Source: Mesorhizobium loti R88b
GTDB taxonomy: Bacteria; Pseudomonadota; Alphaproteobacteria; Rhizobiales; Rhizobiaceae
DNA: 64,000 nucleotides
Assembly: GCF_013170845.1 (NCBI RefSeq)
Contig: NZ_CP033367.1
Location: 4,589,001 to 4,653,000 of the forward strand
Direction of reading: 5' to 3'
A model generated the notes under the pieces. It was given only the letters and a program-made list of their open reading frames with translations, did no database searches and was not told the origin of the DNA. Position numbers and translations under genes: made by a program. Position 1 is the first letter of the stretch. Each line of letters starts with the position of its first letter. This document shows positions 27,115 through 36,377 of the stretch, in pieces.

Positions 27115-28095
27115 TCAATCCTCCGCGCTGGCGTCGTCGAAGCCGATCAGGTTCCAGCTCTGGCGCATATGCGGCGGCATCGGCGCGGTGACATCGATGA
27201 CGCCCTTGTCGGGATGCGGAATGATGATGCGGCGCGCATGCAGATGCAGGCGGTTTTGAATGCCACCAGGGAAATCCCAGTTGGTGTCGGCCTCGAAATA
27301 TTTCGGGTCGCCGATGATCGGGCAGCCGATATAGGCGGCATGAACGCGAAGCTGGTGGGTGCGGCCCGTATAAGGCTCCATCTCCAGCCATGTCATGGTC
27401 TGCGCCGCCTGCTCGATGATGCGGTAGTAGGACACGGCGTGGTCGGCGCCCTTTTCGCCATGCGCGGCCACCCGCACGCGGTCGCCGTCCTCGGTCGGCT
27501 CCTTGATCAACCAGGTCGAGATCTTGTCCTCGCGCTTCGGCGGCACGCCTTTGACCAGGGCCCAGTAGGTCTTCTTCGTTTCGCGGGCGCGAAACGCTTC
27601 CGATAGCTTCATGGCGGCAAGCCGGCTGCGCGCGACGACCAGAACGCCCGACGTGTCGCGATCCAGACGATGGACCAGCCGCGGCTTCTCGCCCTTCTGG
27701 TTGCGCCAGGCTTCCAGCATGTCGTCGACATTGCGGGTGACGCCAGAACCGCCCTGCACCGCGAGGCCTGCCGGCTTGTTGAAGACGAAAACCTTCGGGT
27801 CCTCATGGATCAGCATTTTTGCCAGGACGTCGGCATCGCCCTGGTTGCGGATCGAGTGGCCGGTCAGCGCGCTCTCGCCCTTCTTGTCGACCTCGAGCGG
27901 CGGAACACGGACCACCTGGCCAGGCTCGACACGGCTGTCGGCCTTGACCCGGCCGCCATCGACGCGAATCTGGCCTGAACGCAGCAACTTCTGCAGATGG
28001 CCGAAGCCAAGCCCCGGGAAATGGGTCTTGAACCAGCGATCGAGCCGCATGCCCGCCTCGCCGGCCTCCACCGTGATCTGTTCAACGCCTGCCAT
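27115..28095 (-). CDS. rluC: 23S rRNA pseudouridine synthase, RluA family (RluC-like)
   Basis: 326 residues. An S4 RNA-binding domain (about 14-72, MRLDRWFKTHFPGLGFGHLQKLLRSG at its start) precedes the catalytic domain, in which HRLDRDTSG (142-150) supplies the catalytic Asp145. GRTHQLRVH near residue 240 is the second RluA signature. RluC modifies U955, U2504 and U2580 of 23S rRNA in E. coli. Family members RluC and RluD are hard to tell apart by reading; the S4 plus long catalytic domain and the gene position near ATP12 favour the RluC assignment given in rhizobia. Confidence 0.88.
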   Translation of the reverse strand: MAGVEQITVEAGEAGMRLDRWFKTHFPGLGFGHLQKLLRSGQIRVDGGRVKADSRVEPGQVVRVPPLEVDKKGESALTGHSIRNQGDADVLAKMLIHEDPKVFVFNKPAGLAVQGGSGVTRNVDDMLEAWRNQKGEKPRLVHRLDRDTSGVLVVARSRLAAMKLSEAFRARETKKTYWALVKGVPPKREDKISTWLIKEPTEDGDRVRVAAHGEKGADHAVSYYRIIEQAAQTMTWLEMEPYTGRTHQLRVHAAYIGCPIIGDPKYFEADTNWDFPGGIQNRLHLHARRIIIPHPDKGVIDVTAPMPPHMRQSWNLIGFDDASAED

Positions 28096-28155
28096 ATTGT
28101 CTTCGCTTATCCGTTTTTTAGCAGCGCTTGGCCTGCTCTTGGCGCGGCAATAGCA

Positions 28156-28530
28156 CTAAGGCAGGCTTCTTGCGAGCCAAAGTCCCAGGAACAGGGCGAT
28201 AATGGCGCCAATGACGCTGGCCAGCGCGTATCCAAATGCCGGCAGCGTGGCTCCCCGCTCCCACAGCGTCGCGAAATCCAGTGAAAAGGCTGAAAAGGTG
28301 GTGAAGCCGCCAAGGATGCCGGTGGCGACGAAAAGCCTTAGTTCGTTCGACCCGCCACGGCGCATCAGGGCGGCGATAAACAGGCCCATGGCAAAGGAGC
28401 CGACGATGTTGATGACGATCGTGCCCCAGGGATAATTTGGCCCGATTAGGCGCAGCGCGCCGATGTTGGTGAGATGTCGGATGCCAGCGCCAATGCCGCC
28501 GCCAATGACTACGAGAAGCAGATTGAACAT
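28156..28530 (-). CDS. crcB: fluoride efflux channel CrcB/Fluc
   Basis: 124 residues with four hydrophobic helices. IGGGIGAGIRHL (9-20) and the family hallmark GGFTTFSAFSLD (74-85) are present; the Phe pair in TTFSAFS lines the fluoride pore. NIVGSFAMGLF (41-51) is the other conserved Asn-Gly-Ser segment. It works as an antiparallel homodimer in the inner membrane, letting fluoride leave the cytoplasm. It lies 60 nt upstream of rluC on the same strand and may join that operon. Only 41 nt separate it from the DUF779 gene. Confidence 0.95.
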   Translation of the reverse strand: MFNLLLVVIGGGIGAGIRHLTNIGALRLIGPNYPWGTIVINIVGSFAMGLFIAALMRRGGSNELRLFVATGILGGFTTFSAFSLDFATLWERGATLPAFGYALASVIGAIIALFLGLWLARSLP

Positions 28531-28540
28531 CGTCGTTTAT

Positions 28541-28556
28541 TGCCCCTGCCGGGGCA
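28541..28556 (-). terminator. small GC hairpin between the DUF779 gene and crcB
   Basis: TGCCCC / GGGGCA with a 4-nt loop. On the minus strand the stem is followed by AATAAACG, not a T-run, so termination is uncertain. Confidence 0.35.
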
Positions 28557-28571
28557 GCAACGTCAATCCCT

Positions 28572-28940
28572 TCAAGCCTGAGTTGATACTTCCGGAATGG
28601 CACAGACGGTTGAACGTGTCAGGAATCGCCTCTCGCGACCGTTGTCGAGCGAGAACATCCCGCCCCTGCCCGGCACCACGTCGATGATGAGGTCGGTGTG
28701 CTTCCAGACCTCAAACTGCGAAGAACTGATATAGACCGGCGTCTCGCCGATCTCACCCAGCATCACATCATTATCGCCGACGATAAAATCGTTCTGGGGA
28801 TAGCACATCGGCGAGGAGCCGTCGCAACAACCACCCGACTGGTGGAACAGCACCGGACCGTGATCGGCGATGATTTCTGCCAGAAAAGCTCTGGCCTCCG
28901 GCGTCGCCGAGACTTTTCCGAGGGAAACCTTGTCGAGCAT
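28572..28940 (-). CDS. DUF779 protein, aldehyde-dehydrogenase-associated
   Basis: 122 residues. The conserved cysteine-rich motif QSGGCCDGSSPMCYP is at about 34-48, and SSSQFEVWKHTDLIIDVVPGRGGMFS forms the second block. DUF779 proteins are regularly encoded beside ExaC/Adh-type aldehyde dehydrogenases, as here; their role is unknown, with the paired cysteines suggesting metal or redox function. ATG 28940 follows AAGGAGG; the upstream in-frame extension to 29027 crosses two hairpins and was rejected. It is the probable last gene of the aldehyde-dehydrogenase transcript. Confidence 0.88.
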   Translation of the reverse strand: MLDKVSLGKVSATPEARAFLAEIIADHGPVLFHQSGGCCDGSSPMCYPQNDFIVGDNDVMLGEIGETPVYISSSQFEVWKHTDLIIDVVPGRGGMFSLDNGRERRFLTRSTVCAIPEVSTQA

Positions 28941-28964
28941 GCCGTCCTCCTTCGTGAATGGATC

Positions 28965-28990
28965 AAGGCGAGGCCCGTGAGCCTCGCCTT
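28965..28990. repeat. perfect 10-bp hairpin upstream of the DUF779 gene
   Basis: AAGGCGAGGC pairs with GCCTCGCCTT around a 6-nt loop. It lies 24 nt upstream of the DUF779 start, in the leader between the aldehyde dehydrogenase and this gene. It could cut read-through or stabilise mRNA ends. Confidence 0.6.
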
Positions 28991-29001
28991 GCAAGTAGAG
29001 C

Positions 29002-29031
29002 GCGCATGATCCCTCGGAAAGGATCATGCGC
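29002..29031. repeat. perfect 11-bp hairpin after the aldehyde dehydrogenase gene
   Basis: GCGCATGATCC pairs with GGATCATGCGC around an 8-nt loop (29013-29020), 15 nt past the aldehyde dehydrogenase stop. There is no T-run on the minus strand, so it is not a plain terminator. It stands next to a second hairpin. Confidence 0.6.
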
Positions 29032-29046
29032 TGCCTCGGGAGGCTC

Positions 29047-30527
<1,481 letters not shown>

Positions 30528-30630
30528 CGTCTTCCTCCCAAGAAGCAGCGCCACGGAATGTGACGCGTCATCGTGAAGAGTTGGCGATGATGTCCGGCTT
30601 GTCAGCCCTGGCCGGTCACTCGCCGTGGCC

Positions 30631-30654
30631 GACTGTCGCAGATCTGCGACAGTC
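30631..30654. promoter_or_regulatory. 24-bp perfect palindrome upstream of the aldehyde dehydrogenase
   Basis: A perfect inverted repeat whose half is GACTGTCGCAGA and whose core is TGTCGCAGATCTGCGACA. It lies about 104-127 nt upstream of the aldehyde-dehydrogenase start and 15 nt after the regulator stop, a position suited to an upstream activator site. No sigma-54 element was seen between it and the gene. Confidence 0.7.
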
Positions 30655-30668
30655 GCCAACCGGAAAGC

Positions 30669-31640
30669 TCAGTGCGGTCGGCGAATGCCGAAACGGGCAA
30701 GCTTGCGGTGCAAGGTCGCCCGCGAGATTCCGAGACTGCCGGCCGCCGCCGAGACATTGCCTTCGGCCCGCGCCATGGCGCGCTGCACCACGCCACGCTC
30801 GGCTTCATCCAGGTCTTCAGTTGCCTTGGCCGAGCCGCCGAGGATATCGGCGGCAGGCAGGCCCTTGGCCAAGGCCTGCTGTGTGATCCCAAGACCGAGG
30901 CGCGCCGAACGCGTTGCGCCGACCACCAGATCGTCGGCATCGACGGCGATCAATGCGCTGGCGCTGCGTTCGGCGACCGGCGCCAGCAGGATGCGGGCAT
31001 CGGAAAATGCCAGGCGAAAATTCTCGGCCTCGATGCGGCGCGCGGCGTCGCCCACGGCCATGGCGATCAGGTTGACGAAGCCTTCGGTCAGGTCTGACCG
31101 GCAGGATGACACATCGAGCGCAGCGGCCAGATTGCCTTCGTGATCGTAGATCGGCGCCGTGGTGCAACTGAGCAGTGTGTTGCGTGAGAAAAAATGCTGG
31201 TCGCGGTGGATGGTCAGCGCGCGCTGGTCGGCAAGGCAAGTGCCGATGCCGTTGGTGCCCTCGGAGTCCTCGCTCCACACCGTGCCCGTCCACAACCCCC
31301 ACTCGTCGAATGTATCGTCATCAGCGACGGCGCCGCGGCGTTGGACCGGAATACCGTCACGGTCGGCAAGCAGCACACAGCAGCCAACGCCGCCAACGGC
31401 AAGGTAAAGACGGTCAAGGCTCGCATCCGCGGCGCGCAGCAATGGCTCGATGCGTTGCCGGGCCTCGCTCAACTCGCTTTCGGTGAGACGTCGCGGCGCC
31501 TTGCGTTCGGCCGGATCGAGGCCGTGCAGAGTGAGCGAGCGCCGCCACGACGCAACCAGCGCCGAGCGCGCCGCATCGTTGCTGGCGATGGAGGCCTGGA
31601 TGAAATCCGCATGGTGACCCGTCGGCTGCCGTCCGCTCAC
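30669..31640 (-). CDS. GAF-domain, Fis-type HTH regulator (AcoR-like without AAA+ domain)
   Basis: 323 residues. The N-terminal half reads as an AcoR-type GAF sensor (about 60-200), with ASWRRSLTLHGLDP, GTNGIGTCLADQRALTIHRDQHFF and APIYDHEGNLAAALDVSS. The extreme C-terminus is a Fis-family helix-turn-helix, AAAGSLGISRATLHRKLARFGI. The central AAA+ domain of AcoR, needed to open sigma-54 promoters, is lacking, so it must work with ordinary polymerase or with a partner. GTG 31640 has GGAGG at 6 nt and was chosen over a codon at 31676. It is the likely regulator of the adjacent aldehyde dehydrogenase, binding the palindrome at 30631 (inference). Confidence 0.85.
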   Translation of the reverse strand: MSGRQPTGHHADFIQASIASNDAARSALVASWRRSLTLHGLDPAERKAPRRLTESELSEARQRIEPLLRAADASLDRLYLAVGGVGCCVLLADRDGIPVQRRGAVADDDTFDEWGLWTGTVWSEDSEGTNGIGTCLADQRALTIHRDQHFFSRNTLLSCTTAPIYDHEGNLAAALDVSSCRSDLTEGFVNLIAMAVGDAARRIEAENFRLAFSDARILLAPVAERSASALIAVDADDLVVGATRSARLGLGITQQALAKGLPAADILGGSAKATEDLDEAERGVVQRAMARAEGNVSAAAGSLGISRATLHRKLARFGIRRPH

Positions 31641-31811
31641 CTCATCCTCCCAAGGCGATTGTCGCTTCCAACTCAAGCAGCGTTATATCCGTTCAGATAT
31701 ATCCGCAGCATTGAGTTTTAGAGGACCGGGGCTTGAGGGCGCTATAGGACGATGGTGCAAGAGCGGCTGCGCAGTGCGGCCAGGCCGGGAACCTGTACCG
31801 GGATAGGCCGT

Positions 31812-31901
31812 CGATCGTCACCGTTGAGGCGTTGTCCAGTCCGGATATTTCTTTCTGAACTCGGCGTAGAGCGCTTCGATCTCGGCTTTGCTGACCGGGC
31901 G
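31812..31901 (-). repeat. direct repeat marking a tandem gene duplication (other copy at about 33494-33585)
   Basis: The 3' end of each glycosyltransferase gene is almost the same in DNA: over about 89 bases from 31833 and 33515 only three differences were counted. The match goes on past the stop of the downstream copy for about 15-20 nt, where it corresponds to the start of the next gene in the upstream copy. The offset is 1,682 nt, one gene length. Confidence 0.75.
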
Positions 31902-33506
31902 CATCTGCTCATAGAGATAGCCGGCGACGCCGCCGGAGAGCTGATAGGTTTCGATACGTTTGTATGCCGCCCCGATGCCCTTGCCTTCGAGGATATATTG
32001 ATCCGGGATCGTGATGCAGAGCTGCGCGCCCGGCTGCAAATGCGCCACAGGAGGATCGGTTGCGACGATGTATCTGGATTGCAGTGTCTCGGGCCTGAAT
32101 TGCTCCCGGCTGTCCACCTGGCAAGCCAGGCTTACGTGCGGGGACAAATCCTTGTTCATCTCGTAAAGCAGCGCCTCGTTCATCACAGGGCTCGAAGCAA
32201 ACACCGAGAAACGGTCCTCGGGTCCCATCCTGCTGGCGAGGTCGTCCATCAGCCGTCCGTATTCAGGGAGATTGTCGAGGTGAAGAGGAAGCGTGTCTTC
32301 CCTGGCAAAAACGAAGCTGACCGGTGACAGCAACTGGCGACCGATCGGGAAGAACGTGCCTGCAAAAGCCAATATGGCGGCAATGGCTATGACTGCGGTT
32401 GACCACCGCCATCGCAACGCCGGCATTGAAACGATCGCAACGATCGCCTGGGCATAGGCAGGAAAGAGCCAGAGAAACATCGGCAAGGAATGGTGGCGGT
32501 CCGGATCCTGCGTGTGCGAAAAAATCAGAAAGGTGAGCACCGAGGCAACGGCGCACAACAAGGAAAATCTGTTGCGGCGTACAACAGAGATGCAGAGGCC
32601 CAACAGAATCAGCAGCCAGTTCAGATAGCTCAATCGCGAGCCTACCTCGGCAAGCTGCGATACGAAGGTGGTCCTGTAGCCGCTGTAGAGGTCGGCGTAG
32701 CTGGTTCCCATGATCCTGACGACCAGAGGCTGCTGGAAGATCAGCGCGGCCGCGACAATGACAAGGATTGCATAGATCCCTCCCAACGCGGCGTTCCGCA
32801 AGGGCAAAAACTTCCGCTCCGTTGCAGCCTGAAACAAGCAAAAGAAGGCAGCCGAAATGGCGATCCCCATGACAGCGAAGGCGTACCAGCGACGCAGCAT
32901 GAATGCCAACCACAGATAGGCGCCGACGCGTACACCGCTGCTCACCGGTTCACGGGTGAGGAATTCTGATTTCCAGAGATAGTAGGTCGCGCCGGCGAGC
33001 GCGAGGCAACCGGCAATGTCCGGCAGCCCACGCAGCGTCGGCGCCCAGAACGGCGTATAGAGAAAGGCTGCGATCCAGACGGCAAGCACAGTTCGCGATG
33101 AAGGAGCCCCGGAAACCGCCTCCATATGGCTCATTCTTCCGATGAAAAGAGCCGTGGGAATGAGGTAAACCGTGACGATCCCGGCGATGTATGAAAGCCT
33201 TGAACCGCCGAAAACGACGTGAAACGGCATCAGCGGCGCAAGGATGGCGGCACTCAAATCTTCCGTCGCTATCGAGGTTTTCAGTTGGCCGAGCCACTGA
33301 ACGGGACTAGCGGCCAGGAGCGCGCCCTGTTCGTTGAACCTGTCGAAATAGCCGGCGAAATCCCAATAATAAACGGCGTCTTCGAGATTGAGGTAAATCG
33401 CGGTCAATGCTGCGCCAAGCAGCGCGCTGACGATGTAAATTCCCGACCAGAATCCGAAAACCTTATTCTCTCGAGGCCGCCGCCCGCTCGGGCCGATCGT
33501 CACCAT
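31818..33506 (-). CDS. GT-C-like membrane glycosyltransferase, tandem paralog 2
   Basis: 562 residues with about 11-12 hydrophobic helices and a soluble C-terminal part (about 400-562). After TM1 the first periplasmic loop has NLEDAVYYWDFAGYFDRF (about 41-58); an acidic pair near aromatic residues there is typical of GT-C transferases using polyprenyl-phosphate sugars. FGGSRLSYIAGIVTVYLIPTALF and PFWAPTLRGLPDIAGCLALAG are shared with the upstream paralog. The C-terminus RPVSKAEIEALYAEFRKKYP is nearly identical between both. ATG 33506 overlaps the last codons of the upstream copy by 7 nt. A role in lipopolysaccharide or other envelope glycan modification is inferred from fold only. Confidence 0.72.
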   Translation of the reverse strand: MVTIGPSGRRPRENKVFGFWSGIYIVSALLGAALTAIYLNLEDAVYYWDFAGYFDRFNEQGALLAASPVQWLGQLKTSIATEDLSAAILAPLMPFHVVFGGSRLSYIAGIVTVYLIPTALFIGRMSHMEAVSGAPSSRTVLAVWIAAFLYTPFWAPTLRGLPDIAGCLALAGATYYLWKSEFLTREPVSSGVRVGAYLWLAFMLRRWYAFAVMGIAISAAFFCLFQAATERKFLPLRNAALGGIYAILVIVAAALIFQQPLVVRIMGTSYADLYSGYRTTFVSQLAEVGSRLSYLNWLLILLGLCISVVRRNRFSLLCAVASVLTFLIFSHTQDPDRHHSLPMFLWLFPAYAQAIVAIVSMPALRWRWSTAVIAIAAILAFAGTFFPIGRQLLSPVSFVFAREDTLPLHLDNLPEYGRLMDDLASRMGPEDRFSVFASSPVMNEALLYEMNKDLSPHVSLACQVDSREQFRPETLQSRYIVATDPPVAHLQPGAQLCITIPDQYILEGKGIGAAYKRIETYQLSGGVAGYLYEQMRPVSKAEIEALYAEFRKKYPDWTTPQR

Positions 33507-35206
33507 TGCGGCGTTGCCCAGTCCGGATATTTCTTCCTGAACTCGGCGTAGAGCGCATCGATCTCGGCTTTGCTGACCGGGCGCATCTGCTCATAGAGAT
33601 AACCGTTCACGCCGCCGGACAATTGGTACTGCGCAATGCGCTTGTATGCGGCACCGATGCCCTTGCCCTCGAAGATATACTGGTTGGGAATCGTGACACA
33701 GATCTGCGCGCCCGGCTGCAGATGCGTAACAGGCCGGTCCGTCACGACGACATACCTGGATTTCAATGCGTCCGGCTGGAAGCGATCACGACTGTCCACC
33801 TGGCAAATCCACCCGACATACGTAAACAGGTCCGGTTTCATGCCGAACAACAGCGCGTCGCTCATCACAGGACCCGAGGCAAACACCGAAAAACGGTCCT
33901 GCGGTCCCATCCTGCCGATGAGGTCATCGATCAGGCGTTTGTATTCAGGAAGATTGTCGAGGTGCAGGGGAAGCGTGGCTTCCCTGGCGAAGACGAAGCC
34001 AACCGGCGACAACAGCTGACGGCCGGCTGGAAAAAACGTGCCCAGAAAAGCAAGTCCGGCAAAAGCGGCCATGGCGGCGGTCGACCATCGTGATTTCAGG
34101 GTTGGCGCCGAGACGATGGAGACGATTGCCTGGGCATAGGCGGGAAAGAGCCAAAGGAATATTGGCAGCGAATGATGACGTTCCGGGTCCTGCGTCCGGA
34201 TAAAGATCAGGAAGGTGAGCACCGAAGCCATGGCGCAGAACAAGGCAAACCCGTTGCGGCGCACTACGGAGAAGTAGAGGCCTGCTATGATCAGCGCCCA
34301 GTTCAGATAGCTGAGCCGGGATCCGATTTCACCGAGTTGGGTGACAAAGTTTGTCCTGTAGCCGCTGTAAAGGTCGCCGTAGCTGGTTCCCAGGATCTTG
34401 CCGATCAGTGGCAGCTGGAAGTTCAACGCTGTGGCGGCAATGAGGAAAAACACACACGCGCCGCCCAGAGCCGCGTTGCGGAAGGCCGGCAAATCCCGGT
34501 CTCTTGCGATCTGCCGCAAACCCAGCAATGCCGCCGAAACGGTGATCCCGATGGCGGCATAGGCGTACCAGCGGCGTAGCATGAACGCCAACCACAGGCA
34601 CGCGCCGACGGACATTGCGCTCAACACGGGTTCGCGGGTCAGGAACTTTGACTTCCAGAGAAAATAGGTTGCCGCGGTCAAAGCGAGACAGCCGGCAACA
34701 TCAGGCATTCCACGCAGCGTCGGCGCCCAGAACGGAGTATACAGAAAGGCGGCACTCCAGACGGCGATCCAACTTCGGGAAGGCGTCTCGGACGTCGCCT
34801 CCAGATAGCTTATTCTGCCGATGAAAAGAACCGCCGGGACCAGGTAAACCGCGACAATCCCGAAAACGAAGGAAAGTCGTGAGCCGCCAAAAACGATGTG
34901 AAACGGCATCAGGGGCACCAGGATCGCCACGCCGTAATCTTCGGTCGCGATAGAGATGCTCAATTGGCTCAGCCACTTGAAGGGGCTCTCGACCATGAGA
35001 GCGCCCTGCTGGTTGAACATGTTGAAATAGGCAGCGTAGTCCCAATAGTAGACGGACTCTTCGAGATTTACGTACACAGCGCTGAGGGCGACCCCAATCA
35101 ACACTGTGCATAGGTAGGTACCCGTCCAGAATCCGAAGATCTTGTTCTTTGTCACTCGAAGCCGCCAAGGAGGGGAAGAGAACTGCCGGGACCGAACCGA
35201 AGCCAT
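33500..35206 (-). CDS. GT-C-like membrane glycosyltransferase, tandem paralog 1
   Basis: About 568 residues if started at ATG 35206. It aligns along its length with the downstream copy: NLEESVYYWDYAAYFNMF for NLEDAVYYWDFAGYFDRF, the same PFWAPTLRG block, the same C-terminal tail. It has about 11-12 hydrophobic helices. The start is uncertain: homology with the other copy begins only at KNKIFGFWTG, close to a GTG at 35155, while an open frame extends to 35311. It is probably co-transcribed with the second copy. The aspartyl-hydroxylase-like gene upstream is on the same strand after about 180 bp. Confidence 0.7.
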   Translation of the reverse strand: MASVRSRQFSSPPWRLRVTKNKIFGFWTGTYLCTVLIGVALSAVYVNLEESVYYWDYAAYFNMFNQQGALMVESPFKWLSQLSISIATEDYGVAILVPLMPFHIVFGGSRLSFVFGIVAVYLVPAVLFIGRISYLEATSETPSRSWIAVWSAAFLYTPFWAPTLRGMPDVAGCLALTAATYFLWKSKFLTREPVLSAMSVGACLWLAFMLRRWYAYAAIGITVSAALLGLRQIARDRDLPAFRNAALGGACVFFLIAATALNFQLPLIGKILGTSYGDLYSGYRTNFVTQLGEIGSRLSYLNWALIIAGLYFSVVRRNGFALFCAMASVLTFLIFIRTQDPERHHSLPIFLWLFPAYAQAIVSIVSAPTLKSRWSTAAMAAFAGLAFLGTFFPAGRQLLSPVGFVFAREATLPLHLDNLPEYKRLIDDLIGRMGPQDRFSVFASGPVMSDALLFGMKPDLFTYVGWICQVDSRDRFQPDALKSRYVVVTDRPVTHLQPGAQICVTIPNQYIFEGKGIGAAYKRIAQYQLSGGVNGYLYEQMRPVSKAEIDALYAEFRKKYPDWATPQW

Positions 35207-35386
35207 CCCCTGACACCGCCAGGGGCCGCTCCAGCGAATCTTGTGACTAGATTCATATAGTGAATTGTTGAGAGCCCAAATGGGCCGATGCTTGAAACGC
35301 GCACGTCGCAAGCATAGAGAACGCCCATAAAGGGCCCAGGAAGCTGCCGTTAGCGGCGCTGCCGGCAGCGTTGACGGGCTCTCAGT

Positions 35387-36217
35387 TCAGGTGGTTTCGA
35401 CCTTCTTCGGCTTGGTCGAGCCGATCATCTTCCAGTTCTTGTAGAACATCGAATTGATACGCTCGACGCTGACCGAGACCACCGCGAGCATGCCTGCGAT
35501 CAGCCCCGGGAACGGGGACGGCCTGATAATGTCCATGAACACGCAGTAGCGGCGGCCATCATATTCATTGACCGAGCGATGCAGCAGCGTGTCGTCGAAA
35601 ATGAACAGCGGATTGTCGTACCAGTAGTTCTTGACGCTGCCGCATTCGACGAAGATCTCCGACTTCACCGGGACCAGATTGTAGAGGATGCGCAGACTGA
35701 GCCGCAGCGGTCCGAAATGCCAGGAGGTCGATTCGCGCTTGCTGAAAACGGAAACGGCGATCGTCTTGATGTATTTGAAATCCTTGTTGAACTCGGCGAC
35801 GTTGTCGATTTTGTGCTTGCCGTACCACTGGTAGACATACATGCCGCGTCGGCCGGCGCCGAAATTAGCGTCGATGTCGGCGATGATCTCGTCCTTGCGC
35901 GCTTTGAAGATGTCCAGGACCTCATTGACCTCGCGCTGATAGTCAGCGGGAAACTGCTCCAGCTTCCACACGCCGGGATTTCTGTAGCAGAAGAGATCGA
36001 CCAGTAGATTGAACGGCGACAGCAGCCAGGTGAACAGGCCGTTGCCGAGGAAGTAGCCTGAGAACAGCGACAGATCCTTCCTGTCGTTGCGCAGCACGTC
36101 GATCAGGCCGCAAACGATGAAGATCGTCGTCAGGATGGGGATGAAATAGAAGCCAAGGGCGAGAAGCGGGATGGCAATGGCGAATTTGCGAAGCGATTTG
36201 CGAAGGGTTTTTGTCAT
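35387..36217 (-). CDS. aspartyl/asparaginyl beta-hydroxylase-family protein (LpxO-like)
   Basis: 276 residues. One or two N-terminal hydrophobic segments (about 12-40, plus 55-75) anchor it in the membrane. The cupin-type dioxygenase part shows STSWHFGPLRLSLRILYNLVP (about 163-183) and NPLFIFDDTLLHRSVNE (about 200-216), matching the family's HFGP...R and FDD...H blocks that hold Fe(II) and 2-oxoglutarate, followed by RRYCVFMDIIRPSPFPG. Members with membrane helices include LpxO, which 2-hydroxylates lipid A acyl chains. It lies upstream of the two glycosyltransferases on the same strand, hinting at lipid A or envelope lipid modification. Substrate unproven. Confidence 0.8.
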   Translation of the reverse strand: MTKTLRKSLRKFAIAIPLLALGFYFIPILTTIFIVCGLIDVLRNDRKDLSLFSGYFLGNGLFTWLLSPFNLLVDLFCYRNPGVWKLEQFPADYQREVNEVLDIFKARKDEIIADIDANFGAGRRGMYVYQWYGKHKIDNVAEFNKDFKYIKTIAVSVFSKRESTSWHFGPLRLSLRILYNLVPVKSEIFVECGSVKNYWYDNPLFIFDDTLLHRSVNEYDGRRYCVFMDIIRPSPFPGLIAGMLAVVSVSVERINSMFYKNWKMIGSTKPKKVETT

Positions 36218-36377
36218 TTTTCCACGCGCGGAGCGCGATCCTGTTGCGAATGAGGTGCCAAAATCTCGGCAACGACCACCGCCCGGTCGTGCGCCTTGAT
36301 AAGGTTTTTTGGGTCACCACACAACGGCCACGGCATTGTGGCCAGGCGGCTGCCTGGTGGAGCCCGCCGGATTTCGG

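Noticed and set aside
28531..28571. A fluoride riboswitch before crcB
   Set aside because: Only 41 nt lie between crcB and the upstream gene, too short for the known fold, and the hairpin there is not in the riboswitch form.
32490..32969. Open frames opposite the tandem glycosyltransferases
   Set aside because: Shadow frames inside membrane-protein genes, with no matching frame of the same kind in both copies.
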